Positions 16,601 to 26,509 are shown, numbered from the stretch's first letter. The stretch is DNA of 64,000 bases from Pseudomonas sp. LS.1a (GCF_022533585.1 NZ_CP092827.1:722001-786000); one strand, 5' to 3'. The notes: generated from the letters alone by a model not told the origin. A program made the numbers and translations.

Positions 16601-18049
16601 ATGTCCCTGCAGACAACGACAACGAGAAATGCTTCGGCGCACAGCTTCAAGCAGGATATGCAAACCCGCCATATCGTCATGCTGGCGCTGGGCGGTGTCA
16701 TCGGTACCGGCCTGTTCCTGACGTCGGGCTACACCGTCAACCAGGCGGGCCCGCTGGGGGCGGTCATCGCCTATATCCTCGGCGCGATCATGGTCTACCT
16801 GGTGATGATGTGCCTGGGCGAACTGGCGGTACACATGCCGGAAGTCGGCTCGTTCAGCAGTTACGCCACGCGCTACCTCGGGCCGGGTACAGGCTACATG
16901 GTGGCCTGGATGTACTGGCTGACCTGGACCGTGGCCATCGGCTCGGAATTCACCGCCGCCGGTATCCTGATGGTGCGCTGGTTCCCCGATACGCCGGTGT
17001 GGATATGGAGTGCGCTGTTCGGGTTTGCGGTGTTCATCAGCAATATCATTTCGGTGCGGTCGTTTGCCGAAACCGAATTCTGGCTGTCACTGATCAAGGT
17101 GCTGGCGGTGATTGCCTTCCTGGTGGTGGGCGGCGGCGCGATCCTGGGCGTTTTCGAAATTACCCAGGCGCACAGTGTCGGGCTGGGCAACTTCACCCGC
17201 GAAGGGCTGTTCCCTACGGGCTTCTGGTCGATCGCCATGACCCTGCTGGCGGTGGCCTTCGCGTTCTCGGGCACCGAGTTGATCGGCATCGCCGCTGGCG
17301 AAACCCGTGACCCGGAAAAGAACGTACCCAAGGCCATCCGCACCACGGTCCTGCGCCTGGCGCTGTTCTTCGTCGGCACCATCTTTGTATTGGCTACCTT
17401 GTTGCCGCGTGAACAGGCCGGTGTGGTTGAAAGCCCGTTCGTGATGGTCTTTGCCATGATCGGTATCCCCTATGCGGCGGACATCATGAACTTCGTCATC
17501 ATCACTGCGCTGCTGTCGGCGGCCAACTCCGGGCTTTATGCTGCGGCGCGCATGCTGTGGACCCTCAGCGACCAAGGCAACATGCCCCGCCGGTATGCGG
17601 CACTGTCGCGTCGTGGCACGCCGTTCAATGCCATCGTCCTGAGCATGGCGGGTGGCATGGCTTCGCTGCTCAGCAGTGTGTTTGCCCCCGACACCATCTA
17701 CCTGGCGCTGGTGTCCATTTCCGGGTTGGCGGTGGTGGTGGTGTGGATCAGCATCGCGGCCAGCCAGATGGCTTTCCGTCGCCATTACATCGCCAATGGC
17801 GGCAAGCTCGAAGACCTGAAGTTCAGGGTGCGCGGCTACCCGTTCGTGCCGCTGGCCGCCATCTTCTGCTGCGTACTGGCCTGCGTCGGCATTGCCTTCG
17901 ACCCGGCCCAGCGCGTTGCCCTGTACTTCGGCTTGCCCTTCATTGCCTGGTGCTACCTGGCCTATTGGCTGACGTGCAAGTTCCGCCGCCGTCAAGCAGG
18001 CCCGCTGGAAGTCGTCGCGCCAGGTTCCGAGGCCGCCAGAGCAGGGTGA
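16601..18049 (+). CDS. APC-family amino-acid permease (LysP/MmuP-like)
   Basis: A 482-residue, 12-helix permease. The first helix has the substrate-binding motif GGVIGTGLF, followed by [20 protein letters not shown], and a [12 protein letters not shown] segment marks helix 6-7. This is the amino acid-polyamine-organocation type that includes lysine, aromatic and S-methylmethionine permeases. The genes before it (MmuM-like, C-S PLP enzyme) point to S-methylmethionine or a related sulfur amino acid, but this is inferred from position. A LysR gene starts 37 bases after it. Confidence 0.9.
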   Translation: MSLQTTTTRNASAHSFKQDMQTRHIVMLALGGVIGTGLFLTSGYTVNQAGPLGAVIAYILGAIMVYLVMMCLGELAVHMPEVGSFSSYATRYLGPGTGYMVAWMYWLTWTVAIGSEFTAAGILMVRWFPDTPVWIWSALFGFAVFISNIISVRSFAETEFWLSLIKVLAVIAFLVVGGGAILGVFEITQAHSVGLGNFTREGLFPTGFWSIAMTLLAVAFAFSGTELIGIAAGETRDPEKNVPKAIRTTVLRLALFFVGTIFVLATLLPREQAGVVESPFVMVFAMIGIPYAADIMNFVIITALLSAANSGLYAAARMLWTLSDQGNMPRRYAALSRRGTPFNAIVLSMAGGMASLLSSVFAPDTIYLALVSISGLAVVVVWISIAASQMAFRRHYIANGGKLEDLKFRVRGYPFVPLAAIFCCVLACVGIAFDPAQRVALYFGLPFIAWCYLAYWLTCKFRRRQAGPLEVVAPGSEAARAG

Positions 18050-18086
18050 TACTAGGCCACCGGAACGTTGCCACGAGAAACCGCCG

Positions 18087-18971
18087 ATGACCCAGAAAAC
18101 CCTGCCCCCCTTGAACTGGCTCAGAGCCTTCGAAGTGTCGGCGCGTTACCTGAACTTCACCCATGCAGCCGAGGAACTGCACCTCACCCAGGGGGCGGTG
18201 AGCCAGCAGATCCGCCACCTGGAGAGCCAGTTGGGGGTGGCGCTGTTCAAGCGCCTGCCCCGGGGGCTGGGGTTGACTGAAGAGGGCCAGTCCTACCTGC
18301 CGGTGGTGCAGGATGCGATAAGCCGGCTGGCGGTAGGCACCAATGAAATTTTCGGGCAACGCCAGCGTCGGCCCCTGAAAGTGCGCGGCAGCCTGTCGTT
18401 CCTGCACTTCTGGCTGGCGCCCCGACTGGCCGATTTTCGCCGTTCGCACCCGCAGGTGGATATCCGCTACATCAGCAACCTGTGGGTCAAGGAACTGGAT
18501 GCCGAGGATGACCTGGAAATCCGCTGGGGCAGCGGCCAGTGGGCGGGAGTGGAAGCGCAGCGCCTGACCCGCGACGTGCTGGTGCCGGTCTGCTCGCCTG
18601 CGCTGATTGCCGGCTCCCCGCTACGCGAGCCGCGCGACCTGGCCCGCGTCCCGTTGCTGCATGTGCTGGGTTACGAGGAGGGGTGGGGTTATTGGCTGGA
18701 GCGGGTTGGCGCCGATCAGGTCGACTCCTCCAGCGGCCTGCAGTTCGACACCCTGGTGGCGACCTTGCGCATGGCGGAACTGGGGCTTGGGGTGGCGCTG
18801 GCGCGCTCGTCGCTGGTCGAGGACTTGCTGCAGGAGGGGCGGCTGGTGGCGCCTTTTGCCCAGCGCATCGAGGCGAGCGAGTCGTTTTACCTGGTCCGTG
18901 GCTTGGGTGAGGCGTTGTCCACGGATGCCCAGGCCTTCAGCCACTGGTTGGTGGCGATGGCCCACCGTTAA
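18087..18971 (+). CDS. LysR-family regulator, GcvA-like
   Basis: It has 294 residues. The N-terminus PPLNWLRAFEVSARYLNFTHAAEELHLTQGAVSQQIRHLE is the hallmark of the GcvA/AmpR branch of LysR proteins, followed by a normal effector domain. It sits after the sulfur amino-acid genes and 23 bases before the threonine-synthase-like gene, all on one strand. It could therefore control either group or both. Most LysR proteins regulate a divergent neighbour, and none is divergent here. Confidence 0.9.
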   Translation: MTQKTLPPLNWLRAFEVSARYLNFTHAAEELHLTQGAVSQQIRHLESQLGVALFKRLPRGLGLTEEGQSYLPVVQDAISRLAVGTNEIFGQRQRRPLKVRGSLSFLHFWLAPRLADFRRSHPQVDIRYISNLWVKELDAEDDLEIRWGSGQWAGVEAQRLTRDVLVPVCSPALIAGSPLREPRDLARVPLLHVLGYEEGWGYWLERVGADQVDSSSGLQFDTLVATLRMAELGLGVALARSSLVEDLLQEGRLVAPFAQRIEASESFYLVRGLGEALSTDAQAFSHWLVAMAHR

Positions 18972-18994
18972 TCAAATAGTTACCTGGAGCACCG

Positions 18995-20383
18995 ATGCAG
19001 TACACATCCACGCGCGGCAACGAGATACGGGTTGATTTTCGCACGGCGCTGCTTTCCGGGCTGGCCGACGATGGCGGGCTATACGTGCCTGCCGCGGTGC
19101 CGACCTTCAGCCAGCAAGAGATTGCCAGTTGGTCGTGGTTGCCGTTCGACGAACTGGCCTGGCGGGTGATGGCACCGTTTGTCGGTGACACGCTCGACGA
19201 GCCGACCCTGAGGGCGCTGGTCAGCGACAGCTATCGCGGGTTCAAGCACCGTGGCATCGCGCCGTTGCAGCAGATTGGCCACAACGAATGGATCCTGCAG
19301 CTGTTTCACGGGCCCACCCGGTCCTCCAAGGATTTCGCCGCGCAGTTGCAGGCGCGGCTCATCCGCCATTTCCTGGGGGCCGATTGCGAACGGGTCATGC
19401 TGGTCGGTGCCAGCAACGGCGATACGGCGGTGGCCGCTATCGAAGCCTTGCGGCATTGCCCTACGGCACGCTTGCTGGCGCTGTACCCCAGTGCAGGGAC
19501 GCCGGCCGACCGGGCGGCGGTGATGCGCAGTGCCGCTTCTGACAGCGTCAGCTGCGTGGCCGTGGATGGCAGCTTCGATGACTGCCAGTCGCTGGTGTCG
19601 GCGCTGCTGCGTGCATGGCCATGCCCCGGGCTGATACCCGTGAGCTTCAACTCGACCAACTGGGTCGGCGTGCTGGCGCAGATCGTGTTCTATTTCCACG
19701 CGGCGCTTCAGCTGGGTGGGGGCAATCGGCCGGTGGGTTTCAGCATCCCCACGGCCAGTTTTGCCGAGATCTACGCAGGGTTCATTGCCCAGAAAATGGG
19801 CCTGCCGATCAACCAGATCATTGTCTCCACCAACCGCAACGATGCCTTGCACCGGTTCATCCACTGCAATCGCTACAGCCGTGGCTCGACCAGCCAGACC
19901 TTGTCGCCGGTCATGGACTTCTCGCTGTTCTCCAACCTGGAGCGCTTCGTCTGGGAGCTGTATGACCGCGATGGCGAAGCGACCCGGGCGCTGATGGAGC
20001 ACTTCGAGGAGTGTGGCGAGTTGAGCATCGGCAACCGCCAGTGGTTGCATGCGCGCATGCTGTTCGACTCCTATGCCGTGGATGACGCGCTGATCCGCGA
20101 AGAAATCGTCACGCTGTTCCACGAAACCGGCAGCGCAGTAGACCCACACGCTGCCACCGGGGCATTCGCCGGGCGCCTGCACCGGCGCAACATTGGCGCG
20201 CCCATCGTCACGCTGGGGCAGTTTGCCCCGGAAAAGTCCGCCGGGTTGCTGGCGGAGCTGGGGGCCTGGCATGGCGAAGTACCGGCCAGTGTCGTGGATG
20301 CTGCAGGCGGCGGGCCGCTGCTGGCACCCGACGACCTGGCGGGGGTTCATGAATTACTGGCCCGGTTGCAGGCAGGACGATGA
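18995..20383 (+). CDS. Threonine synthase-like PLP enzyme with altered active site
   Basis: A 462-residue protein that aligns from end to end with bacterial threonine synthase (STRGN start, LADDGGLYVP, FHGPT-KD, NSTNWVGVLAQIVFYFHAALQLG, TNRNDALHRF, DPHAATG). The PLP Lys is kept (HGPTRSSKDF), but key motifs are changed: LAF before the Lys is RSS, the usual GATSGDTG is GASNGDTA, and the PLP-phosphate loop GNFG is ASFA. It probably does not make threonine from phosphohomoserine, or does so poorly. TGGAGC upstream is the ribosome site. The next gene overlaps it by 4 bases. Likely a paralogue with another hydroxy-amino-acid substrate. Confidence 0.85.
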   Translation: MQYTSTRGNEIRVDFRTALLSGLADDGGLYVPAAVPTFSQQEIASWSWLPFDELAWRVMAPFVGDTLDEPTLRALVSDSYRGFKHRGIAPLQQIGHNEWILQLFHGPTRSSKDFAAQLQARLIRHFLGADCERVMLVGASNGDTAVAAIEALRHCPTARLLALYPSAGTPADRAAVMRSAASDSVSCVAVDGSFDDCQSLVSALLRAWPCPGLIPVSFNSTNWVGVLAQIVFYFHAALQLGGGNRPVGFSIPTASFAEIYAGFIAQKMGLPINQIIVSTNRNDALHRFIHCNRYSRGSTSQTLSPVMDFSLFSNLERFVWELYDRDGEATRALMEHFEECGELSIGNRQWLHARMLFDSYAVDDALIREEIVTLFHETGSAVDPHAATGAFAGRLHRRNIGAPIVTLGQFAPEKSAGLLAELGAWHGEVPASVVDAAGGGPLLAPDDLAGVHELLARLQAGR

Positions 20384-20817
20384 AGCGCATCCTCGACCCC
20401 CTGGACGAGCGTATCCTCGCCGAGCTCACCGCCAATGCACGCATTGCCCATGCCGAGCTGGGGCTGAAGGTGAACCTTTCGCGTAATGCGGTACGCCAGC
20501 GCATCGAGCGCCTGGAGCGTGACGGGGCGATCCAGGGCTACACCTTGCGCATCGGTGAGGGACGACGACCGACCTCGTTGATCAACGCAGTCATCTTCGT
20601 CTACCGCTATGACCGCATGCGCGGAGAAGCTGTGCTCGATGCGTTGCGCCAGATCCCCGAGGTTATCCAGTGTGAAGTGCTCAGCGGCGAATTCGACCTG
20701 CTGCTGCGCGTCGAGGCTTCCAGCCCGGAACGGGTGCACCATGTATGGAAGGAGATTGCCGCCATGCCGGGGGTCGAGAACACCGTGACATCGTTCGTTT
20801 TGGCCACGGTGATCTGA
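20380..20817 (+). CDS. Lrp/AsnC-family regulator
   Basis: It has 145 residues: an N-terminal winged helix-turn-helix (LDERILAELTANARIAHAELGLKVNLSRNAVRQRIERLE) and a C-terminal RAM/ligand domain (residues 65-145). The start ATG overlaps the stop of the threonine-synthase-like gene (ATGA), so it is co-translated. Proteins of this family usually sense an amino acid and control its use. It is the natural local regulator of the 19-23.9 kb cluster. Confidence 0.93.
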   Translation: MKRILDPLDERILAELTANARIAHAELGLKVNLSRNAVRQRIERLERDGAIQGYTLRIGEGRRPTSLINAVIFVYRYDRMRGEAVLDALRQIPEVIQCEVLSGEFDLLLRVEASSPERVHHVWKEIAAMPGVENTVTSFVLATVI

Positions 20818-20850
20818 GCCGCGCACTCGCGTTTGGTAACCCTCGCAACA

Positions 20851-20886
20851 ACAACGCCGCCCGGGCTTGCGCCCTGGCGGCGTTGT
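20851..20886. terminator. Strong hairpin after the Lrp gene, attenuator or terminator without T-run
   Basis: ACAACGCCGCC (20851-20861) pairs exactly with GGCGGCGTTGT (20876-20886), with an inner GGGC/GCCC extension. No T-run follows. It separates the first two genes from the homoserine dehydrogenase gene 140 bases downstream. Confidence 0.6.
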
Positions 20887-21025
20887 GCATTCTGGCGGCG
20901 CGCGGGCGTGCATCGGGCACTGGTCAGATTGGCCAGTAAATACAGCGGATTGCCATATTCAACTGGCATTGCCCGGCTCTTAGGCTTGTCCTCATCGACC
21001 AATCGCCTGGAAAGGACAGCAAACC

Positions 21026-22069
21026 ATGACCGAATACAAGATCGCACTCGTTGGCTTTGGCGGCGTGAACCGTGCCCTGGCCCAACTGATCGCCGAACGC
21101 AATGCGCGCTGGCAGAAAGAGCTGGGCTTTGGCCTGAAGATCGTTGGCGTCACCGACCTGTTCCTGGGGTCGGCAATCGACCGCAACGGCCTGGACGCGG
21201 CCACGCTGGCTGCTCTGCCCGCTCAGAAGGGGGCGCTGGCGCAGATCCCCCAGGGTTCGGCAGAGGCGTTCAACGAGTCGGTGATCAAGCAGTCCGGTGC
21301 CGACATCATCGCCGAGGCCACCTTCACCAACCCCAAGGACGGTGAACCGGCGGCAACCTTCTGCCGCTGGGCGCTGGAAGCGGGCAAGCATGTGGTCACT
21401 ACCAACAAGGGGCCGATCGCCTTGCATGCCCAGGCGCTGAAGGCCTTGGCCAAGGCCAATGGCGTGTCGTTCGAATACGAAGGCGCTGTGATGAGCGGTA
21501 CACCGGTGCTGCGCATGGCGCGCCAGACATTGGCCGGCGCAGGCCTGGTGGGGTTCGAGGGCATCCTCAACGGCACTTCGAACTATGTGCTGACGCGTAT
21601 GGAAGAGGGGCTTGGCTTTGCCGATGCGGTGGCCCAGGCGCAAGCACTTGGCTACGCCGAGGCAGACCCGACCGCCGATGTGGAGGGGCATGACGTGCGC
21701 CTGAAAGTGGTGATTCTCGCCAACGAGCTGCTCGGTGCTTGCTTGCAGGTGAACGATGTCACCTGCAGCGGCATCAGCAGCCTCGACAGCGCGGCTATCC
21801 AGCAAGCGCAGGCGGCGGGCCAGCGTTGGAAGCTGATCGGCAGTGCCAGCCGTGAAACCGATGGCTCGGTGCGTGCCAGCGTCGAAGCGCGCCTGCTGCC
21901 CGGCAACCACCCCCTGGCGGGTATTTCCGGTGCCACCAATGCGGTTGCGTTCAACACCGAATTGCTGGGCGCTGTGACCGTGTCCGGCCCAGGTGCGGGA
22001 CGTGTGGAAACGGCATTCGCCCTGCTGTCGGATATCGTCGCCATCCACAACGCTGGCCGCTCGGCCTGA
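21026..22069 (+). CDS. Homoserine dehydrogenase-like enzyme without ACT domain
   Basis: A 347-residue NAD(P)-dependent enzyme: Rossmann motif GFGGVN at residues 11-16, TTNKGPIA, ILNGTSNYVLTRM, and the catalytic region ALGYAEADPTADVEGHDVRLK with the catalytic Lys. It ends with GPGAGRVETA. The C-terminal ACT domain of biosynthetic homoserine dehydrogenases is absent, so threonine feedback would not be expected, which suits a catabolic enzyme oxidising homoserine to aspartate semialdehyde. AAGGAC upstream is the ribosome site. The aldehyde dehydrogenase gene follows after 12 bases. Confidence 0.88.
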   Translation: MTEYKIALVGFGGVNRALAQLIAERNARWQKELGFGLKIVGVTDLFLGSAIDRNGLDAATLAALPAQKGALAQIPQGSAEAFNESVIKQSGADIIAEATFTNPKDGEPAATFCRWALEAGKHVVTTNKGPIALHAQALKALAKANGVSFEYEGAVMSGTPVLRMARQTLAGAGLVGFEGILNGTSNYVLTRMEEGLGFADAVAQAQALGYAEADPTADVEGHDVRLKVVILANELLGACLQVNDVTCSGISSLDSAAIQQAQAAGQRWKLIGSASRETDGSVRASVEARLLPGNHPLAGISGATNAVAFNTELLGAVTVSGPGAGRVETAFALLSDIVAIHNAGRSA

Positions 22070-22081
22070 GGAGCAACCTTC

Positions 22082-23500
22082 ATGAGCCTGACTTCCGTGT
22101 CCCGGGTAGCCGCCCAGCAACCCGCCTTGATCGATGTGTACAGCCCCTTCGACGGTAGCCTGGTCGGTAGCGTCGCCAACCTTGCTGCCGATGCCGTGCC
22201 TGGTCTGCTCGTCCGTGCCCGCCAGGGCGTGCGCGAAAGTGCCGCGCTGCCCCGGCACCGTCGCGCCAGCATTCTGGAGCAGGCCGCCCGGCTGATCGAA
22301 CGTGACGCCGCGGATTTTGCCGGCCTGATTGTCGACGAAGCGGGCAAGACCCTGCGTCAGGCCGAGAAGGAGGTGAAACGCTGCATCAACACGCTCAAGC
22401 TGTCTGCCGAGGAAGCGCGGCGCAACGCCGGCGAGGTGGTGCCTTTCGATGCCTATGAAGGCTCCGAGTCGCGCCAGGGCTGGTTCACCCGCGAGCCGTT
22501 GGGGCTGATCCTGGCCATTACCCCGTACAACGACCCGCTCAACCTGGTGGCGCACAAGCTGGGGCCAGCGATTGCTGGAGGCAATGCGGTCATTCTGAAG
22601 CCTTCGGAGCTGGCCCCGCTGTCTGCCTTGAAGCTGGTGCAGTACCTGGTTGATGCAGGGCTGCCGGAGGCTGTCGTCACCGTGGCCACTGGCGGTGCCG
22701 AACTGGGCAAGGCCCTGGTGGCCGTGCGTGAAGTGCGGATGATTTCCTTCACGGGCGGCTTCGCCACGGGTGAACAGATTGCCCGCGGCGCGGGCCTGAA
22801 AAAACTTGCCATGGACCTGGGCGGTAACGCCCCGGTGCTGGTACTGAAGGACTGCGACCTCGAGGCCACTGTCGAGTCTTGTGTGTCAGGCGCATTCTGG
22901 GCGGCCGGGCAGAACTGCATCGGCACCCAGCGCATCCTGGTGGACGCTTCGATCTATGAGGCGTTCCGCCAGCGCTTCGTTGCCTTGACCCAGGCGATGG
23001 TGGTGGGTGATCCTGGCCTGCGCGAAACCGACATGGGGCCGATGATCACCGAAGGCTCGGCACGGCAGATTGAAGAGCGCGTGAGCCAGGCCCTTCAGGG
23101 CGGCGCTCGCCTGCTCTGCGGCCACAAGCGGCAAGGGGCTACCTATGTGCCGACGGTGCTGGAAGGCGTTGACCATGGCAGCCGGCTGTGGCGTGAAGAG
23201 GTATTCGCACCGGTGGTGATGCTGGCGCCTTTCGAGGATATCGAGCAGGCGATTGCATTGGCCAACGCCCCGGAGTACAGCTTGCACGCCGGTGTGTTTA
23301 CCCGCGATCTGTCCTTGGCGTTGAGCCTGGCGCGGCGTATCGAGGCGGGCGGCGTGATGATCAACGACTCCTCCGACTACCGCTTCGATGCCATGCCATT
23401 CGGTGGCTCCAAATATGGGAGCCTTGGGCGCGAGGGGGTGCGGTTCGCCTACGAGGACATGACCCAGCCCAAAGTCGTCTGCCTCAACCAGATGGGCTAA
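22082..23500 (+). CDS. Aldehyde dehydrogenase family protein
   Basis: The enzyme has 472 residues. Visible are the nucleotide site ([14 protein letters not shown] and ILKPSE), [13 protein letters not shown] and the catalytic Cys in [11 protein letters not shown]. The usual general-base Glu in ELGG is replaced by Asp (MDLGGNAP). By context it would oxidise the aldehyde made by the adjacent homoserine dehydrogenase-like enzyme, for example aspartate semialdehyde to aspartate. GAGGAG precedes the ATG. It is coupled with the genes on both sides (12- and 14-base gaps). Confidence 0.9.
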   Translation: MSLTSVSRVAAQQPALIDVYSPFDGSLVGSVANLAADAVPGLLVRARQGVRESAALPRHRRASILEQAARLIERDAADFAGLIVDEAGKTLRQAEKEVKRCINTLKLSAEEARRNAGEVVPFDAYEGSESRQGWFTREPLGLILAITPYNDPLNLVAHKLGPAIAGGNAVILKPSELAPLSALKLVQYLVDAGLPEAVVTVATGGAELGKALVAVREVRMISFTGGFATGEQIARGAGLKKLAMDLGGNAPVLVLKDCDLEATVESCVSGAFWAAGQNCIGTQRILVDASIYEAFRQRFVALTQAMVVGDPGLRETDMGPMITEGSARQIEERVSQALQGGARLLCGHKRQGATYVPTVLEGVDHGSRLWREEVFAPVVMLAPFEDIEQAIALANAPEYSLHAGVFTRDLSLALSLARRIEAGGVMINDSSDYRFDAMPFGGSKYGSLGREGVRFAYEDMTQPKVVCLNQMG

Positions 23501-23514
23501 AAGGAGGAATCTTG

Positions 23515-23868
23515 ATGATCGAACGGTATGGACAAGGCGAACGGATGTCGCTGGCAGTGAGCTACAGGGGCCTGTTCGAAACGGCTGGCGTGGTCGCGGA
23601 CGACCTGCGGCAGGATGTGCAGGGGCAGTTGCGCCAGGCGTTGAGTACGATCGATGGGCTGATGGCTGAGGCTAACGTCGGCAAGGAACATTTGACCCGG
23701 GTTCAGTTATGGATTGCCGACTACAGCCACTTCGACCTGGTCAATGAGGTGTACGACGCCTGGTTGCAGGGTTGTCCGAAACCAGTACGGGCTTGCGTAG
23801 GCGCAGACTTGGGAGAGGGTTACCTGGTCGAGGTACAGGTGTTTGCCGTGTGCCCTGAGCGCTCCTGA
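23515..23868 (+). CDS. RidA (YjgF/L-PSP) family imine/enamine deaminase
   Basis: A 117-residue RidA-family protein. The pattern QVQGQLRQALSTIDGLMAEANVGKEHLTRVQLWIADYSHF, then RACVGADLGEGYLVEVQVFA, matches the family, with Arg before a small residue near position 95 in the active-site region. AAGGAGG lies 7 bases before the ATG at 23515, so this is preferred over a TTG one codon earlier. RidA proteins hydrolyse reactive imines released by PLP enzymes, which fits the threonine-synthase-like enzyme at the start of the cluster. Confidence 0.88.
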   Translation: MIERYGQGERMSLAVSYRGLFETAGVVADDLRQDVQGQLRQALSTIDGLMAEANVGKEHLTRVQLWIADYSHFDLVNEVYDAWLQGCPKPVRACVGADLGEGYLVEVQVFAVCPERS

Positions 23869-23891
23869 CCGTGAGTGACCGATGCCCCGGG

Positions 23892-24881
23892 TCAGCGCAC
23901 GACTCGGGGTACCGCCCTGATATAGACCAGTTCACTTACCAGCTCCACCAATGTCTGTGTAATCACAGCTGCTGCCGCCAATCCGCGCATGTCTTGCGGC
24001 AACGCCAGCGCCAGCGGCAGCACTACCAGTGAGTTGCGCGTGGCGGCGCTGAAGGTTACCGAGCGTGCTTCGGTGGCCGGCAAGCGCAGCAGCCTCGCCG
24101 ATAATATGCCCAGCGCAGGCGCCAGCAGCATGAAGCCGATGTACACCGGAATCACCGGCAGCAAGCGGTCGAAATCACGCAGCACCACGGCAATCTGCGA
24201 GGCGATCACTACCACCAGCACCAAGGCCATGGCCGGTACCGGCATCCACGCCCAGGCGTCGTTCCAGGCCGAGACCGTGCGCGAGCGACGGGCGCCGGCG
24301 CTGGTGAGCACGGCGAGGACCATCGGCAGCACGATCAACAGCACGAAGGCTTCCACGAACGGGGTGACGGAGATGGCCACGTTGCTGCTGTCACCCAGCA
24401 TCAGGGCCAGGTAAAGCGGCAGCAGCGCCAGTTGCACCAACAGCAGCACGGGGGTGGCGGCCAGGGTCAGGCGGGCGTCGCCTTTGCCGATGTGGGTGAA
24501 CACCACCACATAGTCTATGCACGGCGTCAGCAGCACCAGTAGCGCGCCGATGAGGATCGCCGGGTGCTCGAGCAGCCCGCGGGTGATGCCCCAGACCAGC
24601 AGTGGTACGAGGATGAAGTTGGCCAGCAGCAGGGCGGCGATGAAGCGGCGGTTGCCCAGGCCTTGGCGCAGGTCGAGGAAGGGGATTTGCAGAAACATCG
24701 CGTACATCAGCACGGCGATGGCGGGGGTGACCAGGGCTTCCAGGTGGCGTGCAGTGTCGCTGGCCAGCAGGCCGAAGGCCACGGCGGCGAGCACGACGGC
24801 GAAGTAGATCGGGATCTGCTGGGTTTCGAGTTGCTCTCTGGTCAAGGTCCGGCCTGTGCTTGAAGGGAGGAACGCAATCAT
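23892..24881 (-). CDS. SBF/Acr3-like (bile acid:sodium symporter fold) transporter
   Basis: A 329-residue protein with about ten hydrophobic helices and LLTPCIDYVVVFTHIGKGD in the middle, similar to the arsenite-permease branch (Acr3) of the bile acid:sodium symporter superfamily. The start at 24881 is taken because the longer frame runs into a REPIN; the ribosome site is weak. It converges with the RidA gene, with only 23 bases between. No ars genes are nearby, so its substrate is uncertain; a link to the amino-acid island is possible but not supported by strand or operon. Confidence 0.75.
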   Translation of the reverse strand: MIAFLPSSTGRTLTREQLETQQIPIYFAVVLAAVAFGLLASDTARHLEALVTPAIAVLMYAMFLQIPFLDLRQGLGNRRFIAALLLANFILVPLLVWGITRGLLEHPAILIGALLVLLTPCIDYVVVFTHIGKGDARLTLAATPVLLLVQLALLPLYLALMLGDSSNVAISVTPFVEAFVLLIVLPMVLAVLTSAGARRSRTVSAWNDAWAWMPVPAMALVLVVVIASQIAVVLRDFDRLLPVIPVYIGFMLLAPALGILSARLLRLPATEARSVTFSAATRNSLVVLPLALALPQDMRGLAAAAVITQTLVELVSELVYIRAVPRVVR

Positions 24882-24883
24882 AA

Positions 24884-24972
24884 CCTGTGGGAGCGGGCGT
24901 GCCCGCGAACACCGGCGCAGCCGGTGCCATCCACCGTGTTGTCTTCTTCGCGGGCACGCCCGCTCCCACAGG
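24884..24972. repeat. REPIN upstream of the SBF-like gene
   Basis: Arms with GGGCGTGCCCG pair perfectly around the core CGAACACCGGCGCAGCCGG. It lies directly against the start of the transporter gene, which therefore has a very short leader or reads through it. Confidence 0.9.
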
Positions 24973-24990
24973 ATTCGCCACCTGAAAACG

Positions 24991-25019
24991 AAAAAGCCCG
25001 GCACGAGGCCGGGCTTTTT
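24991..25019. terminator. Rho-independent terminator of glyA
   Basis: AAAAAGCCCGGC (24991-25002) pairs with GCCGGGCTTTTT (25008-25019). It lies 20 bases after the glyA stop on the minus strand and is bidirectional in form. Confidence 0.92.
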
Positions 25020-25038
25020 CCTGTCAGGCAATTGCCAA

Positions 25039-26292
25039 TCAGTTGCCGTAAACCGGCAGCTTCTTGCAGATAGCCTTGACCTTCTCACGTACGGCGTCGA
25101 TCACCGCTTCGTTGTTCAGGTCAGCCAGGATGTCGCAGATCCAGCCAGCCAGCTCGCGGCACTCGGCTTCCTTGAAACCACGGGTGGTAACGGCTGGGGT
25201 GCCGAAACGCAGGCCCGAGGTGACGAACGGAGAACGTGGGTCGTTCGGTACCGAGTTCTTGTTGACGGTGATGAAGGCTTTGCCCAGGGCGGCGTCAGCG
25301 TCCTTACCGGAGATTTCCTGCTTGATCAGCGACAGCAGGAACAGGTGGTTCTGGGTGCCACCGGAAACCACGTCGAAACCACGCTCGATGAACACGCTGG
25401 CCATGGCCTGGGCGTTCTTCACCACTTGCTGCTGGTAAGCCTTGAACTCAGGCTGCAGGGCTTCCTTGAAGCAGATGGCCTTGGCAGCGATGACGTGCTC
25501 CAGCGGGCCACCCTGGGCGCCCGGGAAGACGGCGGAGTTCAGCTTCTTCTCGATCTCTTCGTTCTTGCGAGCGAGGATCAGGCCACCGCGCGGGCCGCGC
25601 AGGGTCTTGTGGGTGGTGGTGGTGACCACGTCGGCGAACGGAACCGGGTTCGGGTACACGCCAGCGGCAACCAGGCCGGCAACGTGGGCCATGTCGACGA
25701 ACAGGTAGGCACCGACCTTGTCGGCGATGGCACGGAAGCGGGCGAAGTCCAGCACCTGCGAGTAGGCCGAGAAACCGGCAACGATCATCTTCGGCTTGTG
25801 CTCGACAGCCAGGCGCTCGACTTCGTCGTAGTCGATCAGGCCGTTGCTGTCGATGCCGTACTGGATGGCGTTGTACAGCTTGCCCGAAGAGCTGACGGAA
25901 GCACCGTGGGTCAGGTGGCCACCGTGGGCCAGGCTCATGCCCAGGATGGTGTCACCGGCCGACAGCAGGGCCAGGTAGACGGCAGCGTTGGCCTGGGAGC
26001 CGGCGTGCGGCTGGACGTTGGCGTAGTCGGCGCCGAACAGCTCCTTGGCACGGTCGATGGCCAGTTGCTCGACGACGTCGACGTACTCGCAACCACCGTA
26101 GTAGCGCTTGCCCGGGTAGCCTTCGGCGTACTTGTTGGTCAGGACCGAGCCCTGGGCCTCCATGACTGCCGGGCTGGTGTAGTTTTCCGAAGCGATCAGC
26201 TCGATATGCTCTTCCTGGCGCAGAGCTTCTTGCTGCATGGCTTCGAAGAGCTCGGCGTCGTACTTGGCAATGGTCAAATCACGGCTGAACAT
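25039..26292 (-). CDS. glyA: Serine hydroxymethyltransferase
   Basis: A 417-residue PLP enzyme, the standard bacterial length, converting serine and tetrahydrofolate to glycine and 5,10-methylene-tetrahydrofolate. The PLP Lys lies in [15 protein letters not shown], and the N-terminal [18 protein letters not shown] is typical. The ATG at 26292 has GAGG 7 bases upstream; four extra codons upstream are not used. It is followed by a clear terminator. Pseudomonads usually carry more than one glyA; this is the copy beside morA. Confidence 0.96.
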   Translation of the reverse strand: MFSRDLTIAKYDAELFEAMQQEALRQEEHIELIASENYTSPAVMEAQGSVLTNKYAEGYPGKRYYGGCEYVDVVEQLAIDRAKELFGADYANVQPHAGSQANAAVYLALLSAGDTILGMSLAHGGHLTHGASVSSSGKLYNAIQYGIDSNGLIDYDEVERLAVEHKPKMIVAGFSAYSQVLDFARFRAIADKVGAYLFVDMAHVAGLVAAGVYPNPVPFADVVTTTTHKTLRGPRGGLILARKNEEIEKKLNSAVFPGAQGGPLEHVIAAKAICFKEALQPEFKAYQQQVVKNAQAMASVFIERGFDVVSGGTQNHLFLLSLIKQEISGKDADAALGKAFITVNKNSVPNDPRSPFVTSGLRFGTPAVTTRGFKEAECRELAGWICDILADLNNEAVIDAVREKVKAICKKLPVYGN

Positions 26293-26509
26293 GGCGGTCC
26301 TCAAGGATCGGGGTGAATTGGGGGGGCATTCTAACCGATTGATTGGCGGCTGGCATATGAAGTGGCATCAAGTCGCGGACCAATGGGCCTCATGTTGTAT
26401 CCCGCGCCGTGTCTGGGCTGGGCGGGGATCGGAGTTGACTCGCAGGTCCGTTTTTCTATCCGGCGCTCAGCCATAACACCTTACCTGTGGGAGCACCGCA
26501 GGCAAGCGG

